From Papillibacter cinnamivorans DSM 12816 (GTDB lineage Bacteria; Bacillota; Clostridia; Oscillospirales; Oscillospiraceae), in contig NZ_FWXW01000008.1 in NCBI RefSeq assembly GCF_900176335.1, positions 1-64,000 on the forward strand: a stretch of 64,000 bases of DNA, read 5' to 3'. Each line of letters starts with the position of its first letter. Within the stretch, counting starts at the first letter, position 1. The notes under the pieces were generated by a model. It did not search any database. It worked only from the letters and a program-made list of their open reading frames with translations, and was not told where the DNA came from. Of this stretch, positions 1 to 7,420 are shown one piece after another. A program made the position numbers and the translations under genes.

Positions 1-651
1 CTGATTCCCGGCATAGGCGTCGTCAAGAATCTGGATGAAGCAGGGACGGTGCTGAAAGCCCTGTTCAACGGCGCGGAGACCCTGACCCCCGCCCTGGCCG
101 CGGCGGCGAAGATAAGCCCCGAAGCCGCCGAATGGCTGATGAAAGGAATCGCAAAGTACGGCGACACGGTGACCGATCTGCTGCACGGCGCCGCGAAAAA
201 CGCGGACGTCGCCGCCGAATGGGGCCTTCTTGTCTCCGCCGTCCGGAAAGCGGAAGACTCCGGCGGCATTCTAAAATCCGCCGACGAGCTCATTGAGGGC
301 GCGGGGGAGGTAAGTAAATCATGGGGTTCAACAGATAACCTCATTAATTCGGCAACAACCCCCGGAAAAGGCGGAGTATCTCCAGTAGGTAGAGCGTTTC
401 AAAAGCATGCTGGTAATCCAAATCGTGCGGGCACCTTCGTTGGAGATGTGTCGGGGAATGCCGCTAAGAATACAGAACAGGGAGCGCGATATGTTTCTGA
501 AATTTTGAACAATCCGAAGTCGATATACAAAACATCACATTCTAATGTTTTTGGAGACATATTGGATGTGCGCCTTCCAGATGGCACTGGGGCGAGGTGG
601 TCTGCTGATGGGAAAAGATTTATCATGTTTTTAGAAAAATATACACACTAA
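1..651 (+). CDS. Polymorphic toxin, C-terminal part (gene runs off left edge)
   Basis: The frame is open from the first base, so this is the 3' end of a longer gene whose delivery part lies outside the window. Up to about base 309 it is GC-rich and encodes an Ala-rich helical linker (AEWLMKGIAKYGDTV, ending DELIEGAGE) that recurs twice downstream. Base composition then drops abruptly and a tip domain of about 110 residues begins, with GRAFQKHAGN near its start and GARWSADGKRF before the end. This layout and the KH plus G.GARW..DG ending resemble C-terminal toxin tips of Rhs/CdiA/WXG-type polymorphic toxins, many of which are RNases of the barnase/colicin (BECR) type; the RNase assignment is inference. 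A small gene follows after 21 bp, as expected for cognate immunity. Compared with the two later linker copies it lacks about 18 residues between two KSA motifs. Confidence 0.7.
   Translation: MIPGIGVVKNLDEAGTVLKALFNGAETLTPALAAAAKISPEAAEWLMKGIAKYGDTVTDLLHGAAKNADVAAEWGLLVSAVRKAEDSGGILKSADELIEGAGEVSKSWGSTDNLINSATTPGKGGVSPVGRAFQKHAGNPNRAGTFVGDVSGNAAKNTEQGARYVSEILNNPKSIYKTSHSNVFGDILDVRLPDGTGARWSADGKRFIMFLEKYTH
73..309 (+). repeat. Toxin-linker repeat, copy 1
   Basis: GC-rich segment encoding AETLTPALAAA through DELIEGAGE. It matches copies at 1460-1697 and 2757-3045 almost base for base over long stretches. It is 54 bp shorter than them because one KSA-to-KSA unit is missing. Homology stops exactly where the toxin tip begins, the expected recombination junction for tip exchange. 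Confidence 0.85.
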
Positions 652-672
652 AAATGAAAGGAATGAGATATA

Positions 673-888
673 ATGGTAAAGTGGACAGCTGATTTTGGGA
701 ACGACCCGAATGATGATTATAACTTAATTGTTATAATTTATTGCAACGAAGAAGATGTGGCAATTATTCGCAACCTTGAAGGGGAGTTGGTTCTTCAATG
801 GTTCGCAAAAAAGCCTAATTTAGAAGTGCCTGTTGATTGGCTTATAGGGTTGCTCGTGGCTGCAAAAGAACGTTTAGCCAGAGATTAA
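673..888 (+). CDS. Probable immunity protein for the first toxin tip
   Basis: A 71-residue acidic protein starting MVKWTADFGNDPNDDYN, with ribosome binding site AAAGGAATGAG just upstream. It lies 21 bp after the toxin gene on the same strand and shares its low GC, so it probably travelled with the tip domain. It has no signal peptide or membrane segment, which fits a cytoplasmic protein that neutralises a nuclease. I recognise no named family; the immunity role rests on position, size and composition. A strong terminator follows at 933-965, closing the toxin-immunity unit. Confidence 0.6.
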   Translation: MVKWTADFGNDPNDDYNLIVIIYCNEEDVAIIRNLEGELVLQWFAKKPNLEVPVDWLIGLLVAAKERLARD

Positions 889-932
889 TACCTTAGCGCT
901 TTTGCGGTCGGCGTTGCCGGACGCTGTGAATC

Positions 933-965
933 GGCAGGCGCACCTTGCGGCGCGCCTGCCTTTAT
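933..965 (+). terminator. Terminator after immunity gene 1
   Basis: Arms GGCAGGCGC (933-941) and GCGCCTGCC (952-960) form a 9-bp stem followed by TTTAT. Confidence 0.75.
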
Positions 966-1459
966 CCTGCATGGTTTTCTACCCCCATGGTTCACCTCTG
1001 ACTTTTAGGGAATCGGGCCGATATTATGGCTGACTTTCTAGGCACGGAACATGCCACACAAAGGCCTCACAATCGCTGCTGCCGCCAAGTGGGGTAACCT
1101 CCTGCCATGCCGCCAAAACGCGACACAGGGGCACACGGCGGGCCACGGTGCCGAGGTTCTTTCTTTGGTCATAACACAGAGTTAAAACTGTAATATTCTT
1201 GTAACACAGCACTAATTGACAAACTTTTACAACCGGCTTATAATTTGCGGCAGGAGGGGGTTTAAGGGTGTAGCACCTTAGCTCTCTCTTTCTCTTTTTT
1301 CTGAATGTGACAGTTCGGAGACACTCGCGGAAATGACTTGCAATACTTTTCGAGCAGAGTTAACATCACACATCAAAGAAACCTGCTTGAAGCGTAAAGT
1401 CCGTTGGTGGATAGGCTGTCGCGCCCTTGAACACGGGAAACCGTGAATTCTGGCATCTG
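966..1459. other. Gene-free stretch before the orphan cassette
   Basis: No convincing coding frame is visible on either strand. It holds one very good sigma-70 type promoter (1216-1244) followed by a GGAGGGGG motif, but the next start-like triplet is GTG followed at once by TAG. It looks like debris from rearrangement between copies of the toxin locus. Confidence 0.5.
1216..1244 (+). promoter_or_regulatory. Consensus promoter upstream of the orphan cassette
   Basis: TTGACA (1216-1221), 17-bp spacer, TATAAT (1239-1244), a perfect match to consensus. The first intact gene downstream is the immunity gene at 2104. Transcription from here would cross the broken toxin copy without making toxin. 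Confidence 0.6.
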
Positions 1460-1697
1460 AGGTTGCCGAATGGCTGATGAAAGGAATCGCCAAGTACGGC
1501 GACACGGTGACCGATCTGCTGCACGGCGCCGCGTAAAACGCGGACGACGCGGCCGAATGGGGCCTTCTTGTCTCCGCCGTCCGGAAAGCGGAAGACTCCG
1601 GCGGCATCCTCAAGTCCGCCGCCAGGAACGCCGACGAAACCCTCGACGCCGCCCAAAGCGCCGCCAAATCCGCCGATGAGCTCATTGAGGGCACGGG
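1460..1697 (+). repeat. Toxin-linker repeat, copy 2
   Basis: Second copy of the linker repeat, aligning with 73-309 and 2757-3045. It carries the 54-bp unit (AARNADETLDAAQSAAKS) absent from copy 1, and the stop codon described for the pseudogene. Confidence 0.85.
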
Positions 1698-2088
1698 AAA
1701 GACAAGTTTAGCAGATTGGGCTAATAATACAGAAGAGCTGGCAAAGACATCTCCTATAGAAATCCCGGAAAATGCAACAATCAAATCAGGCACTAAAGCA
1801 GCAGGATATGACCAAATAAGCTATAAATGGACAGATAGCGGATACAACTATGAGGCACGGTGGCATACAAAAACACCCGGGGCACCCGCAGGACAAGGTA
1901 ATACATGGGTTGTTTCAAGAGTTACACAAGGCAATCCAACTGGTCAACGAAGAGTGATTCATATAATGGTTGGAAACACATGGGTAACGAGACATGAATG
2001 GCAAGCGGCTATAACGGCATACCAAAATGGTACGATGACGGCCGCACAGAAAGCGATGTTAAAAGCTGGTCATTGGCTTGCACCATAA
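1460..2088 (+). pseudogene. Orphan toxin module: second linker copy plus a different toxin tip
   Basis: The frame reads the same linker as the first gene (AEWLMKGIAKYGDTV) but has no start codon and an in-frame TAA at 1534-1536 where copy 1 has AAA. After the stop the frame stays open through DELIEGTGK and into an AT-rich tip of about 115 residues ending at TAA 2086. The tip contains YEARWHTKTPGAPAGQGNT, RRVIHIMVGNTW and KAGHWLAP, with several conserved-looking Arg and His residues typical of toxin tips, and differs completely from the first tip. As it stands no toxin can be made; the segment can act as a donor that replaces the tip of the intact gene by recombination in the shared linker. 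The toxin activity is unknown. Confidence 0.7.
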
Positions 2089-2103
2089 AGGAGGGGTTCA
2101 TAA

Positions 2104-2466
2104 ATGGATAACCAAATAAATAAATACTATGAAGGATATGAAGGTGAGCCTGAGATACAATTTATAAAAGGTTCTAATAATCGAACCATCCTCAGCATAT
2201 GGGAGGGTTTTTTTGATGATATTATGGACCAATTTGAACCGACTCCCTCTGGTTGGCAAGGGCTGGCGTACTACTATCACCTTGTAACAGGCTGGGAAGA
2301 TGGAATTTGGGAAATGCCTGATATTTATTCAGCATTAGCAGAATTCCAAAGCATCGATCCAAACAAATTAGAGTTTAATGGTTCTGCTGAAGTTCTATCT
2401 GCAATTTGCGATTTTCTTAAAACGGCTATTAAAGAAAATCAAAAGGTATGGATTGACAAGGATTAA
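2104..2466 (+). CDS. Probable immunity protein for the orphan toxin tip
   Basis: A 120-residue acidic protein (MDNQINKYYEGYEGEPE) with ribosome binding site AAAGGAGGGG, 15 bp after the end of the orphan toxin tip. It is low in GC like that tip and has no signal peptide or membrane segment. The strong ribosome binding site and intact frame contrast with the broken toxin beside it, as seen when cells keep an orphan immunity gene for protection against kin carrying the matching toxin. I do not recognise its family; the role is inferred from position. Confidence 0.6.
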   Translation: MDNQINKYYEGYEGEPEIQFIKGSNNRTILSIWEGFFDDIMDQFEPTPSGWQGLAYYYHLVTGWEDGIWEMPDIYSALAEFQSIDPNKLEFNGSAEVLSAICDFLKTAIKENQKVWIDKD

Positions 2467-2639
2467 GTTCTAGTATATAGCAAGGCGCTTACGATTGCCA
2501 ACTACCCAAAGGTGGCGGTTAAAAAGCTTCAATTTATCGCACTTTCACTGATTTCCGACCACCTAACTGACGTCAATGCCCGAATTCGACCACCTGAGCA
2601 AAATCCCGGAAACGCCCAGCACTGCTGGGCGAAGTGAGC

Positions 2640-2671
2640 GGCGGGAGGTCGCGCACGACCACCCGCCTTTC
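2640..2671 (+). terminator. Terminator after orphan immunity gene
   Basis: Arms at 2640-2651 (GGCGGGAGGTCG) and 2656-2667 (CGACCACCCGCC) pair with one mismatch and are followed by TTTC. The GCCCAGC/GCTGGGC hairpin just before it is a second, weaker stem. Confidence 0.6.
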
Positions 2672-2756
2672 TCCTGCTCTGTTTTCGACGCAGTAGATTT
2701 GCCCGATTTGAGTGGAACAGGGTAAATCTAATTAAGCAAAGGCACAGCTTGCTTTC

Positions 2757-3050
2757 GCGGAGACCCTGACTCCCGCCCTGGCCGCGGCAGCGAAGTCGGG
2801 CCCCGAGGCCGCCGAGTGGCTGATGAAAGGAATCGCAAAGTACGGCAACACGGTGACCGATCTGCTGCACGGCGCCGCGAAAAACGCGGACGACGCGGCC
2901 GAGTGGGGCCTTCTCGTCTCCGCCGTCCGAAAAGCGGAAGACTCCGGCGACATCCTCAAATCCGCCGCAAAATCCGCTGACGAAGCCCTCGACACCGCCC
3001 AGAGCGCCGCCAGATCCGCCGACGAGCTCATTGAGGGCGCGGGGGCGTAA
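2757..3050 (+). pseudogene. Third linker copy without a toxin tip
   Basis: The linker repeat appears a third time (AETLTPALAAAAK to DELIEGAGA) and stops at TAA 3048-3050, exactly where copies 1 and 2 pass into their toxin tips. An ATG at 2823 would give a 75-residue product, but there is no good ribosome binding site and the natural reading frame is open further upstream, so I read this as a decayed third module. Its downstream boundary is the terminator shared with the polyamine operon. Confidence 0.65.
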
Positions 3051-3062
3051 ATGTCAAAACAA

Positions 3063-3089
3063 CCGGGCCGATGATGAAAATCGGCCCGG
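3063..3089. terminator. Bidirectional terminator between toxin locus and polyamine operon
   Basis: CCGGGCCGAT (3063-3072) and ATCGGCCCGG (3080-3089) form a perfect 10-bp stem. A T-rich tract follows on the plus strand and TTGTTTT on the minus strand, so it can end both units. Confidence 0.8.
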
Positions 3090-3102
3090 CTTATTTTTCT
3101 CT

Positions 3103-3948
3103 TTACAGCAGGATCAGCAGTTCCCGGAGAAGCTTGCAGGCCGCGGCGGCGGAGGCGCCGGAGGGGTCCAGCATGGGGGCCAGTTCGCAGACATCGGCGG
3201 CCACAATATTAAGCCCCTTCAGGGAAAGAATCGCTCCCAGAAGCTCTGAAAAGCTTGCGCCCCCCGGTTCCGGTGTGCCGGTGCCGGGCAGCACCGAGGG
3301 GTCCAGTACGTCCAGATCCACTGTGAGGTAGACCGGTTTTCCCGAAAGGCGCGCCGTCACATCGGCAAGGCCTTCAAAATCGAATTTTCTGGTATAAACG
3401 TGCTCTTCACCCCAGACAAATTCCTCCCGCTCGCCGGAGCGGATGCCGAACTGAAAAATGCGCCCGTCCCCCACCGTCTCCCAGCAGCGCCGGAGGACGC
3501 AGGCGTGGGACAGCGGCTCTCCCAGGTATTGCTCCCGGAGGTCGGCGTGGGCGTCAAAATGCAGGATGTGCAGCTCCGGGTACCGATTAGCCGCCGCCCT
3601 AAGGGCGCCCAGGGTGACGAGGTGCTCTCCCCCCATCATAACGGGGAGTTTTCCGTCGGCCAGGATCTGCCCGGCAGTCTCGCCGATCCGGTCCAGGGCC
3701 CTCTCCGGTGCGCCGAAGGGCAGCTCCGGATCTCCCGCGTCAAATACCTTGTTCTCCGGCAGTTCCTTGTCCTGATACGGGCTGTAAGTTTCCAGGCCCC
3801 AGGAGTCCCCCCGCATGGCCCGGGGGCCGAAGCGGGCGCCGGGCCGGAAGGATGTGGTGGAATCGAAGGGCGCTCCGAAAAGAACGAGTTTCGCTTCCCC
3901 GTATTCCGCTGTGCAGCCCAGAAAGGTCTCCAAATTCCGCTTAAGCAT
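3103..3948 (-). CDS. speB: Agmatinase
   Basis: 281 residues, normal for the ureohydrolase family. It should hydrolyse agmatine to putrescine and urea in the cytoplasm. The binuclear manganese site is visible: GGEH (106-109), HFDAHADLR (130-138) and TVDLDVLDP (209-217), giving His109, Asp132, His134, Asp136, Asp211 and Asp213 as ligands. It is the last gene of the minus-strand polyamine operon, and its start overlaps the end of the spermidine synthase gene by 8 bp, implying translational coupling. Neighbouring arginine decarboxylase and spermidine synthase make agmatine the natural substrate rather than guanidinobutyrate or arginine. Confidence 0.92.
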   Translation of the reverse strand: MLKRNLETFLGCTAEYGEAKLVLFGAPFDSTTSFRPGARFGPRAMRGDSWGLETYSPYQDKELPENKVFDAGDPELPFGAPERALDRIGETAGQILADGKLPVMMGGEHLVTLGALRAAANRYPELHILHFDAHADLREQYLGEPLSHACVLRRCWETVGDGRIFQFGIRSGEREEFVWGEEHVYTRKFDFEGLADVTARLSGKPVYLTVDLDVLDPSVLPGTGTPEPGGASFSELLGAILSLKGLNIVAADVCELAPMLDPSGASAAAACKLLRELLILL

Positions 3949-4789
3949 CGTCCTTCAGCTCCGAAATCACGTAGTTGGGCAGGGCAAAGGCTCCCCGGTG
4001 CAGCTCGGGATTGTAGTACCGGGTCTCAATGCCCAGGCGTTCCCACCGGTACAGCTGAGCTTCCAGGGGATCGATCCCCTTGGAGGCAAAGCCGAAAAGC
4101 CAGTGCCCCGAGGGATAGGTGGGTATGTGGGCCTGATAGACCCGGCAGACGGGAAAGCACTCGTTGATGCGCCGGTGGGCCCGCTTCATGGACCGGGTGT
4201 AGTCCGGGTAATAGGGGGACTCGTGCTGATTGACCAGGATCCCCTCCTCCCGGAGAGCGTTATAGCAGCTGCCGTAAAACTCCCGGGTGAAAAGCCCCTC
4301 TCCGGGGCCGAAGGGGTCGGTGGAGTCCACCAGAATGAGGTCGTATTCGTTTTCCCTGCTGCGGACGTACTTGAGCCCGTCCTCGATGAGAAGGTTCACC
4401 CTGGGGTCGTCCAGGCGGGAAGCGGTCTGGGGAAGAAATTCGCGGCAGGCGCGCACCACTTCCCCGTCGATCTCCGCCATGTCGATGCGCTCGATCCCGG
4501 GATACCGGGTCAGCTCCCGCACCGTTCCCCCGTCGCCGCCGCCCACCACCAGCACCCGCCGGATGTCCGGGTTTGCCGCCATGGGCACGTGGACGATCAT
4601 CTCGTGATAGATGAACTCGTCCTTTTCCGTGAGCATCATGAGCCCGTCCAGGGTTAAAAAGCGTCCGAACTCCTTGGATTCAAAGATATCGATCCGCTGA
4701 AAGGGGCTTTGTACCGAGCACAGCTGCCGCTCCACGCGGATGGAAAACCGCACATCGGGTGTGTGCTCCTCCGTATACCAAAGTTCCAT
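3941..4789 (-). CDS. speE: Spermidine synthase
   Basis: 282 residues. It transfers the aminopropyl group of decarboxylated S-adenosylmethionine to putrescine. Family marks are clear: DGLMMLTEKDEFIYHEM (48-64) near the active site, the nucleotide-binding loop VVGGGDGG (81-88) and the gatekeeping DSTDP motif (155-159). It starts 3 bp after the decarboxylase gene and overlaps speB by 8 bp. Both substrates come from operon partners, putrescine from SpeA plus SpeB and the aminopropyl donor from SpeD, so the operon is self-sufficient for spermidine. Confidence 0.93.
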   Translation of the reverse strand: MELWYTEEHTPDVRFSIRVERQLCSVQSPFQRIDIFESKEFGRFLTLDGLMMLTEKDEFIYHEMIVHVPMAANPDIRRVLVVGGGDGGTVRELTRYPGIERIDMAEIDGEVVRACREFLPQTASRLDDPRVNLLIEDGLKYVRSRENEYDLILVDSTDPFGPGEGLFTREFYGSCYNALREEGILVNQHESPYYPDYTRSMKRAHRRINECFPVCRVYQAHIPTYPSGHWLFGFASKGIDPLEAQLYRWERLGIETRYYNPELHRGAFALPNYVISELKDDA

Positions 4790-4792
4790 TTT

Positions 4793-6256
4793 TCATTCCT
4801 CCAAAACCTGAATGCTCTCCGCCGCGGGGTCCACGGTGCCGGTGATGCGGCAGCCCCTGTCCCTGGCGTACCGGATGTACTCCACGATCTCCCCGGTGAT
4901 CCTCTCTCCGGGGGCCACCACGGGGATGCCCGGAGGGTAGCTCATCACGGATTCCCCGCATACCCGGCCGGCGCTGTCCGCGAGAGGAAGGCTCCGGCGC
5001 TTTGCGTAAAAGGCCTCCTGAGGCGGCAGTACCACCTGGGGAGGGATGTACTCGTGGTCGAACATTCCCGAGGGATCGCGCCGTTTCAACCGCCGGATCT
5101 CCTGAAGGGCGGAAACCAGCCGCTCCGCCATAAGCTCGCTGTCCCCCACGGACAAAATGGCCAGAATGTTCCCCAAATCCCCGAATTCCACCTGGATTCC
5201 GTAGTCGTCCCGGAGCATGTCGTACACCTCGATACCGGCGAGGCCGATCTCCCTGGTGAAAACCGGGAGCCTCGTCCGGTCAAAACCGAAAACGCCGGGG
5301 CTGCCCGCAATGTCGGGGCCGAAGGCCCGGTAGCCTCCCAAGCGGTTAATTTCCCCTCTGGCGTACTCCGCCAGGGCGAGGACTTTGGAGAAGGTTTCCT
5401 TTCCCTCCACCGCGAGATTCCGCCGCGCGATGTCCAGAGACGACATGAGCAGATAGGACGCGCTGGTGGTACCCGTCAGATTGATGATCTGTCGCAGATA
5501 CCCCGGGTCCACCCGCTCCCCGGCTAAAAGGATCGAGCTCTGGGTCAGAGACCCCCCGGTCTTGTGCATGCTCACCGCCGCCATATCCGCTCCCGCGCGC
5601 ATAGCCGGCACCGGAAGCCCCTCTCCGAAGGAAAAGTGGGTTCCGTGAGCCTCGTCGGCCAGGACGAGCAAGCCGTTTGCCCGGGCTAGCTTTGCTATGG
5701 AAACCGTGTCCGGGCAGATGCCGTAATAGGTTGGATTGTTCACCAGGACCGCCCTGGCGTCCGGGTTTTCCCGGATGGCCCGCTCCACCGCCTCGGGGGT
5801 CATCCCCAGGGCGATGCCCAGGCTCCTGTCCACTCCGGGGTCCACGTAGACGGGGACCGCGCCGCAGAGAATCAGGGCGTTGATGGCGGAGGTGTGCACG
5901 TTCCGGGGGAGGATGATCTTGTCCCCCCGCCGGCACGCGTAAAGGATCATGGCCTGGACCGCCGAGGTGGTGCCGTTGACCATGAAAAATGCGTACTTCG
6001 ACCCAAAGGCGTCCGCGGCCAGCTCCTCCGCCTCCCGGATCACAGAAATCGGGTGGGTGAGGTTGTCCAGGGGCTTCATGGAGTTTACGTCCACGGAAAG
6101 ACAGCGTTTTCCCAGAAATTCCGTAAGGCGCGGGTTCCCCCTTCCCTGCTTGTGGCCGGGAACATCGAAGGAAACCACCCGGTCGGCCCGGTAACGCTCC
6201 AGGGCCTCCGCCAGGGGCATGTTCTCCTGCCGGTTCGCGCTCTTTCCCATGGTCAC
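4793..6256 (-). CDS. speA: Pyridoxal-phosphate arginine (Orn/Lys/Arg) decarboxylase
   Basis: 487 residues, matching the short fold-type I Orn/Lys/Arg decarboxylases of Gram-positive bacteria, which lack the wing domain of the larger inducible enzymes. Visible marks are VPGHKQGRG (32-40), the phosphate-binding NGTTS (94-98), DEAHGTH (201-207) and the cofactor lysine Lys232 in [11 protein letters not shown]. The family includes lysine and ornithine decarboxylases; arginine is favoured here because agmatinase is the last gene of the same operon. The start overlaps the end of speD by 4 bp (ATGA). Confidence 0.88.
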   Translation of the reverse strand: MTMGKSANRQENMPLAEALERYRADRVVSFDVPGHKQGRGNPRLTEFLGKRCLSVDVNSMKPLDNLTHPISVIREAEELAADAFGSKYAFFMVNGTTSAVQAMILYACRRGDKIILPRNVHTSAINALILCGAVPVYVDPGVDRSLGIALGMTPEAVERAIRENPDARAVLVNNPTYYGICPDTVSIAKLARANGLLVLADEAHGTHFSFGEGLPVPAMRAGADMAAVSMHKTGGSLTQSSILLAGERVDPGYLRQIINLTGTTSASYLLMSSLDIARRNLAVEGKETFSKVLALAEYARGEINRLGGYRAFGPDIAGSPGVFGFDRTRLPVFTREIGLAGIEVYDMLRDDYGIQVEFGDLGNILAILSVGDSELMAERLVSALQEIRRLKRRDPSGMFDHEYIPPQVVLPPQEAFYAKRRSLPLADSAGRVCGESVMSYPPGIPVVAPGERITGEIVEYIRYARDRGCRITGTVDPAAESIQVLEE

Positions 6257-7071
6257 GCGAAGACGTTCTCGCCGCTGAAGATTTCGATCATCTCCCGGCG
6301 CAGGTTTTCCACGATCTCCAGCCTCTGGCGGGGCAGAAGCTCGTAGGCATCCACGTTGAAGAGGTAGTTTTGCAGGACAATATCCTTGATGAGCATCTTG
6401 GTGTGGAAAATGTTCGCCTGATATACGTTTATGTCCATGGCGTCGTACTTTTTCAAAGTGGCGCCCTCTATATAGTTCTGGATCGAGGTGATGTCGTGAT
6501 CGATAAACAGCTTTTGTCCGTTCATATCCCTGGTGAAGCCCCGAACCCGGTAATCAATGGTGATGATGTCCGAGTCAAAGCTTCCGATCAGGTGGTTCAA
6601 AGCGTTCAGCGGGGAGATGGTGCCGCAGGTGGAAACGTCGATGTCCACGCGGAAAGTGGCGATGGAGTTGTCCGGATGGTACTCCGGATAGGTATGGACG
6701 GTGACATGGCTCTTGTCCAGATGCGCCGCCACGTCCTGTTTGACCGGCAGAACCACCGGTTCTTCGCCTTCTTTTCCCCGTTCCAGGATCTGCACCTGGA
6801 TGGGGTGCTCCGCGATGAGAATGGTGACGCTGGCCCCCTGGGGGTCGTAATCCTGCCTGGAGATGTTCAGCACCTGGGCTCCGATGATCTCCGTGACGTC
6901 GCAGAGGATCTTGGTAAGCCGCTCGGAGTTGTACATCTCGTCGATATAGGCGATGTAGTCCTTCTGTTCCCGCTCGCTCTTGGCATAGCAAACATCGTAG
7001 ATGTTGAAGCTGAGCGTCTTTGTGAGGTTGTTAAAGCCGTATAAAGTCAGCTTTTTTTCCAACCCTACCAT
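6253..7071 (-). CDS. speD: S-adenosylmethionine decarboxylase proenzyme (E. coli-type)
   Basis: About 272 residues, the long E. coli SpeD class rather than the short SpeH class common in Bacillus. It makes the aminopropyl donor for spermidine. The proenzyme cleaves itself before a serine to form a pyruvoyl cofactor; the site is [14 protein letters not shown], with Lys-Ser at about 120-121, and the catalytic cysteine lies in STCGT about 28 residues later. I choose ATG 7071 because AAAGG lies 5 bp before it; a GTG one codon upstream (7074) is also possible. First gene of the four-gene minus-strand operon. Confidence 0.92.
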   Translation of the reverse strand: MVGLEKKLTLYGFNNLTKTLSFNIYDVCYAKSEREQKDYIAYIDEMYNSERLTKILCDVTEIIGAQVLNISRQDYDPQGASVTILIAEHPIQVQILERGKEGEEPVVLPVKQDVAAHLDKSHVTVHTYPEYHPDNSIATFRVDIDVSTCGTISPLNALNHLIGSFDSDIITIDYRVRGFTRDMNGQKLFIDHDITSIQNYIEGATLKKYDAMDINVYQANIFHTKMLIKDIVLQNYLFNVDAYELLPRQRLEIVENLRREMIEIFSGENVFA

Positions 7072-7090
7072 CACAACCTTTCAATAGTAT

Positions 7091-7117
7091 CCGCCCCCGC
7101 ATGTCCGGCAGGGGCGG
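7091..7117 (-). promoter_or_regulatory. GC hairpin in the speD leader
   Basis: CCGCCCC (7091-7097) and GGGGCGG (7111-7117) can pair around a 13-nt loop. It lies in the predicted leader about 20 nt before the speD start and could affect translation. No attenuator partner is visible. Confidence 0.4.
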
Positions 7118-7132
7118 TAATAAACACTGTAT

Positions 7133-7183
7133 ATTATATTGAAACGCTCTCAAATTTCAAGATATTTTTGAAATATTTTGAGA
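7133..7183 (-). promoter_or_regulatory. speD operon promoter overlapped by an inverted repeat
   Basis: On the minus strand TTGAAA (7160-7155), a 16-bp spacer and TATAAT (7138-7133) form a good promoter. The -35 lies inside an imperfect dyad, TCTCAAA/TTTGAGA (7148-7154 and 7177-7183) enclosing ATTTCAA/TTGAAAT (7154-7160 and 7168-7174). A repressor site is a reasonable inference. Confidence 0.5.
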
Positions 7184-7355
7184 TAATCACGATTTTTTTA
7201 CTTCTGTCTCTTAAAATCTTCTTTTTATTTGGAATTCCTCCGAATATCTCCCATATCCATCGGCTTATCTCCAACGGCTCCTCTTTTTCGCCGACACCGC
7301 CGCGCTCCGTTTTTCGACCCGTTTCTTTTTTAAATTAGTATATTCCTATTTTTCG

Positions 7356-7384
7356 TTGCTATCCCGGCCGTTTTTGTGTATCAT
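7356..7384 (+). promoter_or_regulatory. Promoter for the CoA-transferase pair
   Basis: TTGCTA (7356-7361), 17-bp spacer and TATCAT (7379-7384) lie about 30 bp before the start codon at 7421. The rest of the 7185-7355 gap is AT-rich with no gene seen. Confidence 0.45.
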
Positions 7385-7420
7385 AGAATTCGTGTAAAAA
7401 AAATAAAAGGAGATCCGATT

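Noticed and set aside
399-626. 75-residue minus-strand frame inside the first toxin tip
   Set aside because: Antisense to the toxin, with no ribosome binding site and no family resemblance.
1024-1212. 62-residue minus-strand frame in the gap between toxin copies
   Set aside because: No ribosome binding site, unusual composition and no recognisable motif.
7091-7117. Riboswitch in the speD leader
   Set aside because: Only one short GC stem is seen, with no known aptamer core.
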